Source: Methanosphaera sp. BMS (GTDB taxonomy: Archaea; Methanobacteriota; Methanobacteria; Methanobacteriales; Methanobacteriaceae). Taken from it: a stretch of DNA of 64,000 bases. Shown in pieces: positions 19,740-28,965 of this stretch. The position numbers were made by a program, and so were the translations under genes. The notes beneath the pieces are model-generated. The model was not told the origin of the DNA. It worked only from the letters and a program-made list of their open reading frames with translations, and ran no database searches. The DNA is taken from contig NZ_CP014213.1 of assembly GCF_003268005.1 (NCBI RefSeq), positions 682,001 to 746,000 on the forward strand, given 5' to 3'. Each line of letters starts with the position of its first letter. The first letter of the stretch is position 1.

Positions 19740-21284
19740 TTATATTCCATATAAGCATTGGTAATTATTTTTAAATTTAAATCTTTCAAAGTACTCATTG
19801 AATTCACTTTTATACGGGGTTGCTTTATATTTAATGCACCACGCATACTTAATATGAATCCAACTCATACGTTTAAGTTGATTACCTGTTTCAGGATTAG
19901 TAAACAAATACTTATCTTTTATCGTTTTATCCCTACATGGTTTAAAGTGTTTACCTTTAATCCACTTATGAGACTTCTTAGGATATAATCTCTTAAGAAG
20001 ACGAATAATACGATATATAATAAACCAATCCATCTTTTCAAAGGTTCTTTCTGCAGCTGTCATTCTCCAATAATAAGCAGTACCAATTATAAGATTATTT
20101 AAGGAGTCAATAAAACTTTCTATGTCTCCCCCATAAGCTTTTATAAAGATACGCCGTGCTTTATCTTTGAATGAAACAATACTACTCTTTGACGGTTTTG
20201 TAAGAACCACTTTTCTATTTCTACTGAAATATGATTTAATATTGATTCCTAGAAAATCAAAACCATTATCAATATGAGTAATTCTAGTTTTATCCTCAGC
20301 TAAAGTTAAACCCCTCTTTTCCAAGTAAGAATTTAACAGTTTCGGCACTTTACATGCATCCTCTTTTGTTCTACAAAGTATTACAAAATCATCAGCATAA
20401 CGCACCATAACATACTTAGACACATTACTGTAAGTATACGAGCCATCTTTTCTGCGGATACGAGTGTATTTAATATCTAATGCTTCCTCCATTCCATGCA
20501 ATGCAATGTTAGCAAGAAGCGGAGATATAATACCCCCTTGAGGTGTACCACTATCAGACTTATAAAATACATTATCGTCTAAGTATCCTGCTTTTAACCA
20601 GCGACTAATGGTTTTAGAGGCTGGAAAATACCGTACTTGTTCCATGATATAATCATGGTCAAGAGTATCAAAACAAGATTTAAAATCACCTTCAAATATC
20701 CAAGGACGATTAAATCCACGTACATGACTGTGAATCTTTGCTATAGCATCACTAGCACCTCTACAAGGCCTGAAACCATAACTATTGGCTTCAAAATGAT
20801 GCTCCCAAATAGGTTCCAAGGCAATTTTACATACCATTTGGAACACACGATCACGTATGGTTGGAATACCCAAAGGTCTTAATATTCCATTCTTTTTAGG
20901 AATATAAATCCTACGAACAGGCCGAGGCCTATGTAGATTAATTTTACAATCCTTAAGCTGGTAAAATAGTTTCATACGCTCAGCATTTGTCATGACAATT
21001 TCAGAGTCAACTCCTGCCGTACGTTTACCACCATTTATTTGAGTAACTACTCTTATAGCCCACAATAGTGTTCTATTATCATTTAAAAGTAGTCTACAAT
21101 GACTTCGAACTCTTCGATAGTCACCAGATTCTTCAGCACGAATTATCCGCTGTTGTATCTTATATATGCTTCGACTTACATAGTTCCATTTAATATTGGA
21201 CCATTCACTGTCGAGTTTGTCCAATTCCGTGGACTGACACAAATTAATATTTGCACAGTTTTCTTCATCTGAAATTTGACTCAT
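19740..21284 (-). CDS. ltrA: Group II intron reverse transcriptase/maturase
   Basis: A 514-residue intron-encoded protein. The RT domain (about 85-340) contains RPLGIPTIRDRVFQM, NSYGFRPCRGASDA, FKSCFDTLDHD, GTPQGGIISPLLANIALH and the catalytic MVRYADDFVILC near residue 295. The maturase/X domain follows (about 360-480). No HNH endonuclease signature follows the maturase domain, so target cleavage may rely on reverse splicing and another primer source. It normally binds its own intron RNA, helps it fold and splice, and copies it at new sites. It is clearly homologous to, but well diverged from, the protein at 47061-48623, so the two introns are not a recent duplication. Length and motifs suggest it is intact. 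Confidence 0.95.
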   Translation of the reverse strand: MSQISDEENCANINLCQSTELDKLDSEWSNIKWNYVSRSIYKIQQRIIRAEESGDYRRVRSHCRLLLNDNRTLLWAIRVVTQINGGKRTAGVDSEIVMTNAERMKLFYQLKDCKINLHRPRPVRRIYIPKKNGILRPLGIPTIRDRVFQMVCKIALEPIWEHHFEANSYGFRPCRGASDAIAKIHSHVRGFNRPWIFEGDFKSCFDTLDHDYIMEQVRYFPASKTISRWLKAGYLDDNVFYKSDSGTPQGGIISPLLANIALHGMEEALDIKYTRIRRKDGSYTYSNVSKYVMVRYADDFVILCRTKEDACKVPKLLNSYLEKRGLTLAEDKTRITHIDNGFDFLGINIKSYFSRNRKVVLTKPSKSSIVSFKDKARRIFIKAYGGDIESFIDSLNNLIIGTAYYWRMTAAERTFEKMDWFIIYRIIRLLKRLYPKKSHKWIKGKHFKPCRDKTIKDKYLFTNPETGNQLKRMSWIHIKYAWCIKYKATPYKSEFNEYFERFKFKNNYQCLYGI

Positions 21285-21923
21285 AAATTAATCACATCTA
21301 GGATACAAATTCGTTTTAATTCATGTTATACACCTGTTAAAGTCAGCATATCCACAAGAGTTAATTATTTGTTAAATTCCCCTTTATCTTAACGATAATG
21401 TGGCATTAGCTTCCTTAACATCCTTTACCCAATAAGGTCTTAGAATTCCCTCACAGAAACCCCTACCAGTAATGTATTACTGGACTTTACTGGGCTTACC
21501 AAGTTTATCTTTTGTTAGACTACGACACAACTTAAGCCCTCCCACTACACCGACAGACATATGGGTTGTAATCTATAGACGTCCTTTTTCACTTCGTCTG
21601 ACCTGCCTGCAACTACAACACATCCTTTAATCATCCTAACGTGCTGTTTAACTTAACGATGCTTATAAGAGTTCATTTATCATTAGCCAATATTGGTCTT
21701 TCTCTCGCCCTCCACTTCATGGATGCTAGAAGTAAGATTAGGCTTTACCTATCATGCAACCCACCCCACTGTTACCAATGACGCAGTTTCAAGGGAGAAT
21801 AACCCATACAACAGGATTAAAAGTATCCGTTAATAGATACTATACTAACACACACATACAAAACAATGTTTCGAGTGAGAACAAATTAAAGACAATCGCT
21901 TGTCGCACAAAAAATAAGGGAGT

Positions 21924-24773
21924 TTAAGAATTTAATGAAATGTTTTCAGTATAACTATTTGTATTTCCATCTTTATCAGTAAATTCTACTCGTATTTCAT
22001 GGTTACCCGACACTAGTTTTAACAAATCATAAATTATTTGTGTTAAGTCATCAGTTGTTGTTGCATTGAATACCAGTTTTCCATCAATGTATACTAAAAG
22101 ATGTCCATTTCTGAAGTCCATGTTGAATATTTCATTTAATGATTCAAGTGTTATGTGGTTGTCTATTATTTTTATTTTCTTGTTGTTGCTTGTAAGTATA
22201 ATTTCACTTACTTTTGTCATGCTTGGACTAATACTTCTTGTAACTGTTCTTACTTGTTTCCTGTTTCTTATGCTTGGGTATACTATTTTATTTTCTGAAG
22301 CATCTCCACCATAGTCAAGGTATGTATTGTTTTCATAGGTGTTATTGTCCCATCCACTGAATAAATAGTAGTTTGGTCCTTCGACACATACGCTTCTACC
22401 GTTTTTTGCTTGATTGTTTGTGAATATGTTATTTGAGTATTTGAAATACTTACCTGATGAGTATAATGCTGCTCCTTGATCTGCAGCATAATTTCTGTCA
22501 AATTTGCTGTTGTTTATAAATGCATCTTCACCATGAGAGTATATTGCTCCACCGTCAGTTTCTGCAAAGTTAAATAGGAATGTTGAGTTATCTACTATTG
22601 CTCCGTCATTATTAAATGTTATTGCAGCACCATTGTATGCTTTACCGTTTTTAATTATAATGTTCTTAAATTGAACATCATCAGCAGTAACATAGAATCC
22701 TCGGACTTTATTATCACAATCAATTGTAAAACCGTTACCATCAATGGTTACAGTTTTATTTACGATAATTCCTTCTTTAAGATTTTTATCTACATCTGGG
22801 TTATATACATAATTTTCATGTAATTCGACAGTATCATTTTCTCCTGCATTATTAATAATCTCTTGTAATCTGGATAAGGGGTATCCTTCTCTAAAAGTGA
22901 AAGGAATCTCAATACCAAATATATCGTTTTCAATTCTTAAGTAGGATAATCCATTATTTGTTAATATATTAAATTCTAAACTGTCTCCGGTAAATTTTTT
23001 TACAGTTTTGTCGTTATAAATAAAACCATCAAATATACCAAGTTTATCTCCTGTTAAATTATATTCATTATCCAAGTTCGGATAATTAAAGTCACCTTTT
23101 CCAGAACTTAATTTAAACATGATTTTACCTTCAAAAGGTTTACCTACCATGTCGATTTTCTTTGGAATTGTGTTATTTAACTTGTCTACAACATCAAGAT
23201 AGTACCAATTATTAACAATAACTTTCTTGTTGTTTGTTGATGGACTGAGAACCTTCTTTTTCATATATGCATCCAGAGGATGACAAACATCAGTATTTAC
23301 ATTTCCCCACCAATTTTTATCAGCATTAAGACGTTCTCTGGAATATATGTCATTACGTTGATTTATAATATCTTTATTCTTCATAAGGTAATTGTGGAGG
23401 AACATATTATTACTTATCTGATTATTTTTTGCATCTAGATATATACCTCCACCTAATTCAAATGCCCTGTTATCATAGATTATACATGAATTAATATGGT
23501 TGTTCTCTTTTTTGATGCATAATGCTCCACCGCTATTTTTTGCAGAGTTTTTAGATATTGAACAATCATGGATTTTATTATTAATATCATTGATGTATAT
23601 TGCTCCACCATTAATATTTGCAGAGTTATTGAATATTAAGCAATCATAGATTTCATTATCATTATCATTGATGTATATTGCTCCACCATTAATATTTGCA
23701 GAGTTATTGAATATTAAGCAATCATAGATTTCATTATCATTATCATTGATGTATATTGCTCCTCCCTCTTCTTTAGCAGTATTGTTTTCAATGGTACATC
23801 CAATAATTTCATTGTTTTTTTGATTGATGTATATTGCTCCACCATCTCTGTAAACATAATTGTTTCGGAATATACTGTTTTTTATAAGATTTTTTTCACC
23901 ATTAACATATATTGTACCGTATACTGTACTTTGATTTAAAAAGACACAGTTATTTATAAAGTTATTATCTCCATTGATAAATATTCCGGAACCTGCTGAA
24001 TGTTTAAAGTAAAGTTGGTGTTCAAAGTCATCATTATAACCATTATTTCTATTAAATGTACAGTTTATAATATTATTATTATTTGAGTTTAGATAAAATC
24101 CTGCACCTCTAAATGCTGCATTGTTTTCAAAATAACAATTTCTTGCAGTGAAAGAATCTCCTTTTACATATACTGTTCCCTCAATAGCTCCCTCTGAACG
24201 AGGTATACAATCTTTAAAGGTACAATCTTCCAAAACACCATTCTTTCCCAGCCAATCAATAGCTACTCCTCCAGAATCTAACAGTGAAAATGCATTGATA
24301 AAACTGATATTTCGTAATACTACATTATCAGCGGTTATTTTCAAGATTCGCATATGATGAATACCATTTAATGTATGTCCTTGACCATCTATCGTTAATG
24401 TTTTATTAATGGTGACTGGTACTCTATCACCTAAAGGTGGTTCGTAATAATAATCTTTATCCAGATAAATCGTAGATCCAGTACTTGCATCATTTAATAA
24501 TTGTTTTAATTCATATTGTGTACCGTTATTTGAACTTGTTTTTAATAGTTCGGTATTCTTATTTTTCTGTATATTTTTAGTTGTAATGCTTTCTGCCGTT
24601 TTGGTGTATGTACCTGTTGAACTTGAAGCAAGTGTATTGTCATAGTCTGGTTCATTTGGGCCATTGGATTCTGTTGTGGTTGTATCATTGTATTCGTTAG
24701 CGTTAATTGCAGTTAATGAACAAAGAAATATTACTAATACCAAAAATATTAAAATATATTTAACTCGTTTAAT
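21924..24773 (-). CDS. Adhesin-like surface protein with possible ATT start
   Basis: The secreted protein has about 949 residues if it begins at ATT 24773. The frame includes a full signal peptide, IKRVKYILIFLVLVIFLC then SLTAINA, but the only conventional start in the frame, TTG 24743, would cut this peptide in half. GGAGGTGA at 24778-24785 is an excellent ribosome binding site four bases before the ATT, and an in-frame TAA lies just upstream. Beta-helix rungs with GGAIYIN fill about 180-480 and 700-800, including two identical 26-residue rungs. The C-terminal module (about 870-949, with NGHLLVYIDGKLVFN) matches the end of the 4018-7125 protein. Group II intron 1 begins 15 bases after the stop. 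Confidence 0.85.
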   Translation of the reverse strand: MKRVKYILIFLVLVIFLCSLTAINANEYNDTTTTESNGPNEPDYDNTLASSSTGTYTKTAESITTKNIQKNKNTELLKTSSNNGTQYELKQLLNDASTGSTIYLDKDYYYEPPLGDRVPVTINKTLTIDGQGHTLNGIHHMRILKITADNVVLRNISFINAFSLLDSGGVAIDWLGKNGVLEDCTFKDCIPRSEGAIEGTVYVKGDSFTARNCYFENNAAFRGAGFYLNSNNNNIINCTFNRNNGYNDDFEHQLYFKHSAGSGIFINGDNNFINNCVFLNQSTVYGTIYVNGEKNLIKNSIFRNNYVYRDGGAIYINQKNNEIIGCTIENNTAKEEGGAIYINDNDNEIYDCLIFNNSANINGGAIYINDNDNEIYDCLIFNNSANINGGAIYINDINNKIHDCSISKNSAKNSGGALCIKKENNHINSCIIYDNRAFELGGGIYLDAKNNQISNNMFLHNYLMKNKDIINQRNDIYSRERLNADKNWWGNVNTDVCHPLDAYMKKKVLSPSTNNKKVIVNNWYYLDVVDKLNNTIPKKIDMVGKPFEGKIMFKLSSGKGDFNYPNLDNEYNLTGDKLGIFDGFIYNDKTVKKFTGDSLEFNILTNNGLSYLRIENDIFGIEIPFTFREGYPLSRLQEIINNAGENDTVELHENYVYNPDVDKNLKEGIIVNKTVTIDGNGFTIDCDNKVRGFYVTADDVQFKNIIIKNGKAYNGAAITFNNDGAIVDNSTFLFNFAETDGGAIYSHGEDAFINNSKFDRNYAADQGAALYSSGKYFKYSNNIFTNNQAKNGRSVCVEGPNYYLFSGWDNNTYENNTYLDYGGDASENKIVYPSIRNRKQVRTVTRSISPSMTKVSEIILTSNNKKIKIIDNHITLESLNEIFNMDFRNGHLLVYIDGKLVFNATTTDDLTQIIYDLLKLVSGNHEIRVEFTDKDGNTNSYTENISLNS
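23601..23756 (-). repeat. Two identical 78-base rungs in adhesin gene
   Basis: Two adjacent 78-base units encode the same 26-residue rung containing GGAIYINDNDNEIYDCLIFN. Their identity points to recent duplication and shows that rung number can change in this gene. Confidence 0.85.
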
Positions 24774-25008
24774 AAGCTCACCTCCGTTTTATGAGAATAT
24801 CTTTTTATTTATAATTTTAATATTTTTCTAAAAAAAATATTGGCAGACAAATATTATTTTTAATATTTTATTGGTTTTAATGGTTTATGTTAATAATGAT
24901 AGTTCTTAAAGTTTTTTTAGAGTTAATAAGTAGGATGATTATATTCCAAGGATTACATTGCATAGATTATATTCCATGTTTAATTAAAAAAAATGGATAA
25001 AAAAGAGT

Positions 25009-25617
25009 TTAAAATATATATGTTAATAAGATAATCAATGTAAACAGTATTACTACAGGTATTAAAGACAATACAACTATGATTGTAGCAAATTGCCTGT
25101 AATCAAAGGAATGTTTCCTTAATATGAAATAATTCTGTAACTTATCCGGATATAAACTAATTACAAGAACTATTAACTCAACAAATACAGCAAGCATAAC
25201 CAATATAATCAATATCGTATTGTTGAACACCGTTAGATTTATCAACAATGATATGATTATAATGGGAACAATTCCCATATTCACAAAGTCCAGATAATAC
25301 GTGTCATTACCATCTTCACATGAGTATTTTAAGTTCAAGACATCATTTCTGAATATCAAGAAGACAGCAAATAACAACATACAAACAACCGGTATCAAAG
25401 TATTGTATAGGTTAACACCCTTTAAATTGTTATACTCCAATAATAAGATTATTACTGAAAAGAATATTATCAAATAACCAAGATACTTGGCTTTTAACCT
25501 ATTGAATGTACTGTTAATATATATTTTCTTTGAAAAGCCTAGTTTATTGGATAAGACAGGCCCTACAAACCACGCTAAACAATATATAATCAGTATCAGT
25601 ATAAATGTATACTCCAT
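25009..25617 (-). CDS. Hypothetical polytopic membrane protein
   Basis: A 202-residue protein with about six hydrophobic helices (near 3-22, 45-65, 72-90, 112-130, 132-152 and 175-200) and short polar loops. The loop KYSCEDGNDTYYLDFVNMG (about 97-115) is the most polar section. AAAGGTTA precedes ATG 25617. I do not recognise the family. It is divergent from the cupin gene at 25774, and the two promoters must share the 156-base gap. Confidence 0.7.
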   Translation of the reverse strand: MEYTFILILIIYCLAWFVGPVLSNKLGFSKKIYINSTFNRLKAKYLGYLIIFFSVIILLLEYNNLKGVNLYNTLIPVVCMLLFAVFLIFRNDVLNLKYSCEDGNDTYYLDFVNMGIVPIIIISLLINLTVFNNTILIILVMLAVFVELIVLVISLYPDKLQNYFILRKHSFDYRQFATIIVVLSLIPVVILFTLIILLTYIF

Positions 25618-25773
25618 AATTTAACCTTTAATGCTTATTATATTAAACTTTTTTAAAAATGAATATATAAATGTTATTCAATGATAATAATCCTTTTGTC
25701 ACTAGAATAGTGAAAAAAATTTAAGGTAAACATTGAATATAATAAGTATTATATATTTATTGAAGGTGATACG

Positions 25774-26097
25774 TTGAGTTTAAACACGGCAGAAATAATA
25801 AACATTGAATCACTCATTGATTATCAGGAAAAATCAGTAGTGAGTACCGAGATAATTAAGAAAGAAACAGGTAACGTTACACTGTTTGCTTTTGATGAGA
25901 ATGAGGGATTAAGCGAACATAGTGCACCATTTGATGCATTGGTACAGGTTGTTGATGGTAGTTTAACAATAACAATTGATAAGGCTGAATATTCACTCAA
26001 TAAAGGTGAAATAATTATAATGCCTGCCAATATACCGCATGCATTACATGCAAACACAAAAGTAAAAATGATTTTAACAATGATAAAATCACAGTGA
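25774..26097 (+). CDS. Cupin-domain protein
   Basis: A 107-residue single-domain cupin. Motif 1 is degenerate (SEHSAPFDALVQVVDGSLTI, where the family usually has a His pair and Glu), while motif 2 is clear (GEIIIMPANIPHALHA with a His). These small cupins bind a metal or small ligand in a beta-barrel; the substrate cannot be told from sequence. The start is TTG 25774, supported by GAAGGTGAT at good spacing. It is a single-gene unit next to an unrelated divergent membrane protein. Confidence 0.85.
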   Translation: MSLNTAEIINIESLIDYQEKSVVSTEIIKKETGNVTLFAFDENEGLSEHSAPFDALVQVVDGSLTITIDKAEYSLNKGEIIIMPANIPHALHANTKVKMILTMIKSQ

Positions 26098-26163
26098 TTT
26101 TAGAAAAATCAGATAAAAAACCGTTCCATATTATAAAATAAATAAAAAAAGTTAGATTAAAGA

Positions 26164-26433
26164 TTAGAATGTTAGAGAAAAGATAAAAATGATAAAAATT
26201 ATTAGACAACACCAAATTATCTTATTATCTAATATACCATCCTCTTTTTTATCAGCATAATCGTTTCTGTAATTAATGTTATTTGGATTGTTAATATACT
26301 CCTCATTAATTATATCAGCAACGGCATCTGGGTCTTCACACTCTTCGATATCAAGTACCCCATCCATAACCTCATATGCCTGGTCTTCATTAAATGATTC
26401 TGATGGCACACTAATCACCCAGCGTCTTTTCAT
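26164..26433 (-). CDS. Small acidic protein with C-terminal membrane anchor
   Basis: An 89-residue protein. The first 70 residues are polar and acidic (for example SFNEDQAYEVMDGVLDIEEC); the last 19 are a strong hydrophobic helix (IIWCCLIIFIIFIFSLTF), as in a tail-anchored protein. Its start overlaps the end of the ADP-ribosylglycohydrolase gene by 23 bases and AGGGAATTTA precedes the ATG, so translation is probably coupled. No family is recognised; the shared transcript hints at a linked role. Confidence 0.65.
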   Translation of the reverse strand: MKRRWVISVPSESFNEDQAYEVMDGVLDIEECEDPDAVADIINEEYINNPNNINYRNDYADKKEDGILDNKIIWCCLIIFIIFIFSLTF

Positions 26434-27205
26434 TAAATTCCCTGAATATCTGATGTAATCTAGGATCTAACTTGGATATACAGAACTGACATATCGTACT
26501 AGGAACACTGTAATAAGCTGCTGCAACTGAACCTGCAATGGCTGCCTGAGTATCAGCGTCACCACCCAAAGATACTGCATTTCTTATTGTGTCCTCATAA
26601 CTGTCAGCCTCCAAAAAGCATCTTAATGCCTGGGGAACTGATTTTTGACAGGATACTTCAAATGAATAATTAGGACGAATATCCTCCAGTGCTGTTGATA
26701 GATCATAGCCGTAATTATTTTCAATGTAATCTTTAATCTCATCCTTGGAATAATCATTTCTTGCCATGAATATGGCTGATGCTGTAGATACTGCTCCTTT
26801 AATACCTTCGGGATGATTATGTGTAACTTCGGCAGATAACTTGGCCAATTGTATACAGTCATCCAAGGTACTTGCATACCATGCTACTGGACTAACACGC
26901 ATGGCAGATCCATTTCCCCAACTGTTGTATGCTTCAGGTTTTTCATCCGTCAGCCAAGTTGAAAATCGTCCCCCATAGCCGGCCCGTGGATACTCTGAAC
27001 CAAGTATCTGCATTTGACTTATTAGAACATTTTTAGTGAGGTTTAAATCTAGTAGTAACCAATTTGCAACAGCTAATGTCATAACGGTATCATCAGTGAA
27101 TCTGGAATTACTAGGAAATAAATCAAAGTCCTTAGTTTTTACTGGATGAAACTCATATGATGAACCGATTATATCACCGCATATAGCACCTATTATTCCT
27201 TTCAT
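26411..27205 (-). CDS. ADP-ribosylglycohydrolase family protein
   Basis: The protein is about 264 residues from ATG 27205, whose product opens MKGIIGAICGDIIGSSYEFH as is usual for the family; an in-frame ATG 33 bases upstream is an alternative start. Metal-binding signatures of the DraG/ARH fold are present: FTDDTVMTLAVANWLL near residue 45 and SLGGDADTQAAIAGSVAAAYY near the C-terminus, where the Asp residues bind the two Mg ions. The enzyme removes ADP-ribose from proteins or other targets; no partner ADP-ribosyltransferase is seen in the window. It is followed, with overlap, by the small membrane-anchored protein at 26164. Confidence 0.9.
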   Translation of the reverse strand: MKGIIGAICGDIIGSSYEFHPVKTKDFDLFPSNSRFTDDTVMTLAVANWLLLDLNLTKNVLISQMQILGSEYPRAGYGGRFSTWLTDEKPEAYNSWGNGSAMRVSPVAWYASTLDDCIQLAKLSAEVTHNHPEGIKGAVSTASAIFMARNDYSKDEIKDYIENNYGYDLSTALEDIRPNYSFEVSCQKSVPQALRCFLEADSYEDTIRNAVSLGGDADTQAAIAGSVAAAYYSVPSTICQFCISKLDPRLHQIFREFNEKTLGD

Positions 27206-27429
27206 ATTAGCATCTTCCATAATATATTTTTTATTCATTATTATATAGGATAATTAAGTATTTAAATGTTTTAATTTTTTATATTGATTATCGTATTTAT
27301 TTAATATTATTAAATACTATAATAAAATAGATTAATCTAATAAATAATATATATTTCAACATAATTAAAATAAGATATTGGAAATAGAGGGGGTAAATAT
27401 GTTTTAAAAAAGTTAAATGGTGATGGATT

Positions 27430-28965
27430 CTACATTTGGTAGACTCCATCAATGTCTTTACCATAATCACCTTCCGGTGTGTATACACAGATGTAATATA
27501 ATCTCTGATTTACATCCTGCTGTTTTAGAAATTCCAGTGCGTCATTTTTGTTGTCTGCATCATAACATTCATATGTGAACTGATCTTTGGTTATCTTTTC
27601 CCTGAACTTTACGCTGCTTTCTTTATTTTGAGTGTTGTTATCTGATGGTTGTTGTTGTATATTTTCACTTGTCTTTTCTGGTTCGAGGTTGTTTTTACGT
27701 TTACCGCCGTATTTTTCAAAAGCTTTTTCTGCCTGCGTGAACTGTTCATAAGTCAAGTCCTTTCCACATATTATCGCTTCGTAATTTGCATCGGCTACCT
27801 TGTAATAACCGTAGATGAATACTTCATCACAAATCAGTTTTCCTGTATCTATTGCCTTGTGTATATAAGGCAACTCAAGAAGTGCTTTTTCTGCATCCTC
27901 TGCATTGTCAAATATGTACATTGTAAATGGTGGCTTGTATTCTGACTGGAATCTTTCACCTAGCCAGTATGCGGTTGCCTTCTCGACAGTATCATGATTT
28001 GTACCGAGATTATCCATATTATAATATGCTTCTGTAGGGTTATCATCCATGCTATCGGCAATGTTTTCATCAGCGTTTGGATTATCAGTTATACTTTCTT
28101 GTGGAATATCTTCAGAAGGATTTTGTTCAATATTTAAATCATCATTGGATTTTTCTTGGATAATTGTATCTTCCATATCATTTATATTTTGGATTTCTTC
28201 TTGGTTATTTTCGGTTGGTGGATTATAATAATGCTGGGTATTGTCAACATTGGATAGTGTGTTTGTTGCTTCTTGAGTGTTTACTCTTTGGAAGTCATCG
28301 TTTGGTACTTGATTATTAGGTGTATTTGGAACTGGTTGGTTATTTGGTGGAATATAATCCAGATTAGATATTTGTTGTTCAGGCATCTGCGGGTTATATT
28401 GATTATTTGGCATCTGCGGATTGTATTGCATATTAGGCATTTGTGGATTATACTGATTGTTAGATATCTGCTGATTGTATTGCATATTAGGCATTTGTGG
28501 ATTATACTGATTATTTGGCATCTGAGGATTGTATTGCATATTAGGAGCATTATTATCTTCCATTAGTTTTCCAATGATGAATCCTATGACGAATACTGGA
28601 ATTGTAACTATCAATGCCAATATTAAAGCTCCGAAAAAATCCCATCCTTCTAGGTATCCATATGTATCATATGTTGCCCATAGTCCAAATAGTAACATGA
28701 AGAAAAATAATGCTATGGATATTGTTTTTGTTTTTGCTATTCTATACATATTTTGTTTTCTGTCAAACTTATAAAATAATCCTGTGATGATTGAATTTTC
28801 ATCCATATTATTTTGAGGATTATAATTATTTTGTGGATTATAATTATTTTGTGGATTATAATTATTTTGTGGATTATAATTCCCGTTATTATTCATTTGT
28901 TGATTTGGATTGTTGCCATTATTATTTTGAGGAGTATCCCCCTTATTATTATTTGGATCATTCAT
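27430..28965 (-). CDS. Asn/Gln-rich repeat membrane protein of unknown function
   Basis: Start is ATG 28965 with GGGGTGA just upstream (GTG nine bases earlier is less likely); 511 residues. Residues 1-50 are nearly all Asn, Pro, Gln and Tyr with NNYNPQ repeated four times. Two membrane helices lie around 80-140 (TISIALFFFMLLFGLWA and ALILALIVTIPVFVIGFIIG). A second low-complexity tract of PQMPNNQYN-type repeats follows (about 145-210), then an acidic linker (210-320). The C-terminal part (about 330-511) looks folded and contains two related blocks, FTMYIFDNAEDAEKALLELP and FTYECYDADNKNDALEFLKQ, each followed by a short beta segment. No family is recognised. Confidence 0.8.
   Translation of the reverse strand: MNDPNNNKGDTPQNNNGNNPNQQMNNNGNYNPQNNYNPQNNYNPQNNYNPQNNMDENSIITGLFYKFDRKQNMYRIAKTKTISIALFFFMLLFGLWATYDTYGYLEGWDFFGALILALIVTIPVFVIGFIIGKLMEDNNAPNMQYNPQMPNNQYNPQMPNMQYNQQISNNQYNPQMPNMQYNPQMPNNQYNPQMPEQQISNLDYIPPNNQPVPNTPNNQVPNDDFQRVNTQEATNTLSNVDNTQHYYNPPTENNQEEIQNINDMEDTIIQEKSNDDLNIEQNPSEDIPQESITDNPNADENIADSMDDNPTEAYYNMDNLGTNHDTVEKATAYWLGERFQSEYKPPFTMYIFDNAEDAEKALLELPYIHKAIDTGKLICDEVFIYGYYKVADANYEAIICGKDLTYEQFTQAEKAFEKYGGKRKNNLEPEKTSENIQQQPSDNNTQNKESSVKFREKITKDQFTYECYDADNKNDALEFLKQQDVNQRLYYICVYTPEGDYGKDIDGVYQM
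28320..28560 (-). repeat. Short tandem repeats encoding PQMPNNQYN-type units
   Basis: About seven imperfect units of roughly 33 bases encode NQYNPQMPNMQYNPQ-like peptide inside the gene at 27430-28965. A second array of four 18-base units encoding NNYNPQ lies near 28805-28880. Confidence 0.8.

Larger units (their letters stand above)
19617..21908 (-). mobile_element. Group II intron 1, complete, downstream of an adhesin gene
   Basis: On the minus strand the intron starts with GTGCGACAAGC at 21908 and ends ...CTTATCCGAC at 19617, 2292 bases. Domain V is the 34-base hairpin at 19658-19691 (GAGCCGTATG stem, GAAA-type tip, CGTACGGTTC return strand, AGC triad in place), followed by a domain VI stem. 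The reverse transcriptase ORF sits inside (21284-19740). The 5' boundary lies 15 bases after the stop codon of the adhesin gene at 21924-24773, directly behind a T-rich run (TTATTTTTT), so the intron occupies its 3' untranslated region. Its ends and domain V match intron 2 at 46940-49228. Boundaries are read by comparing the two copies. Confidence 0.87.
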
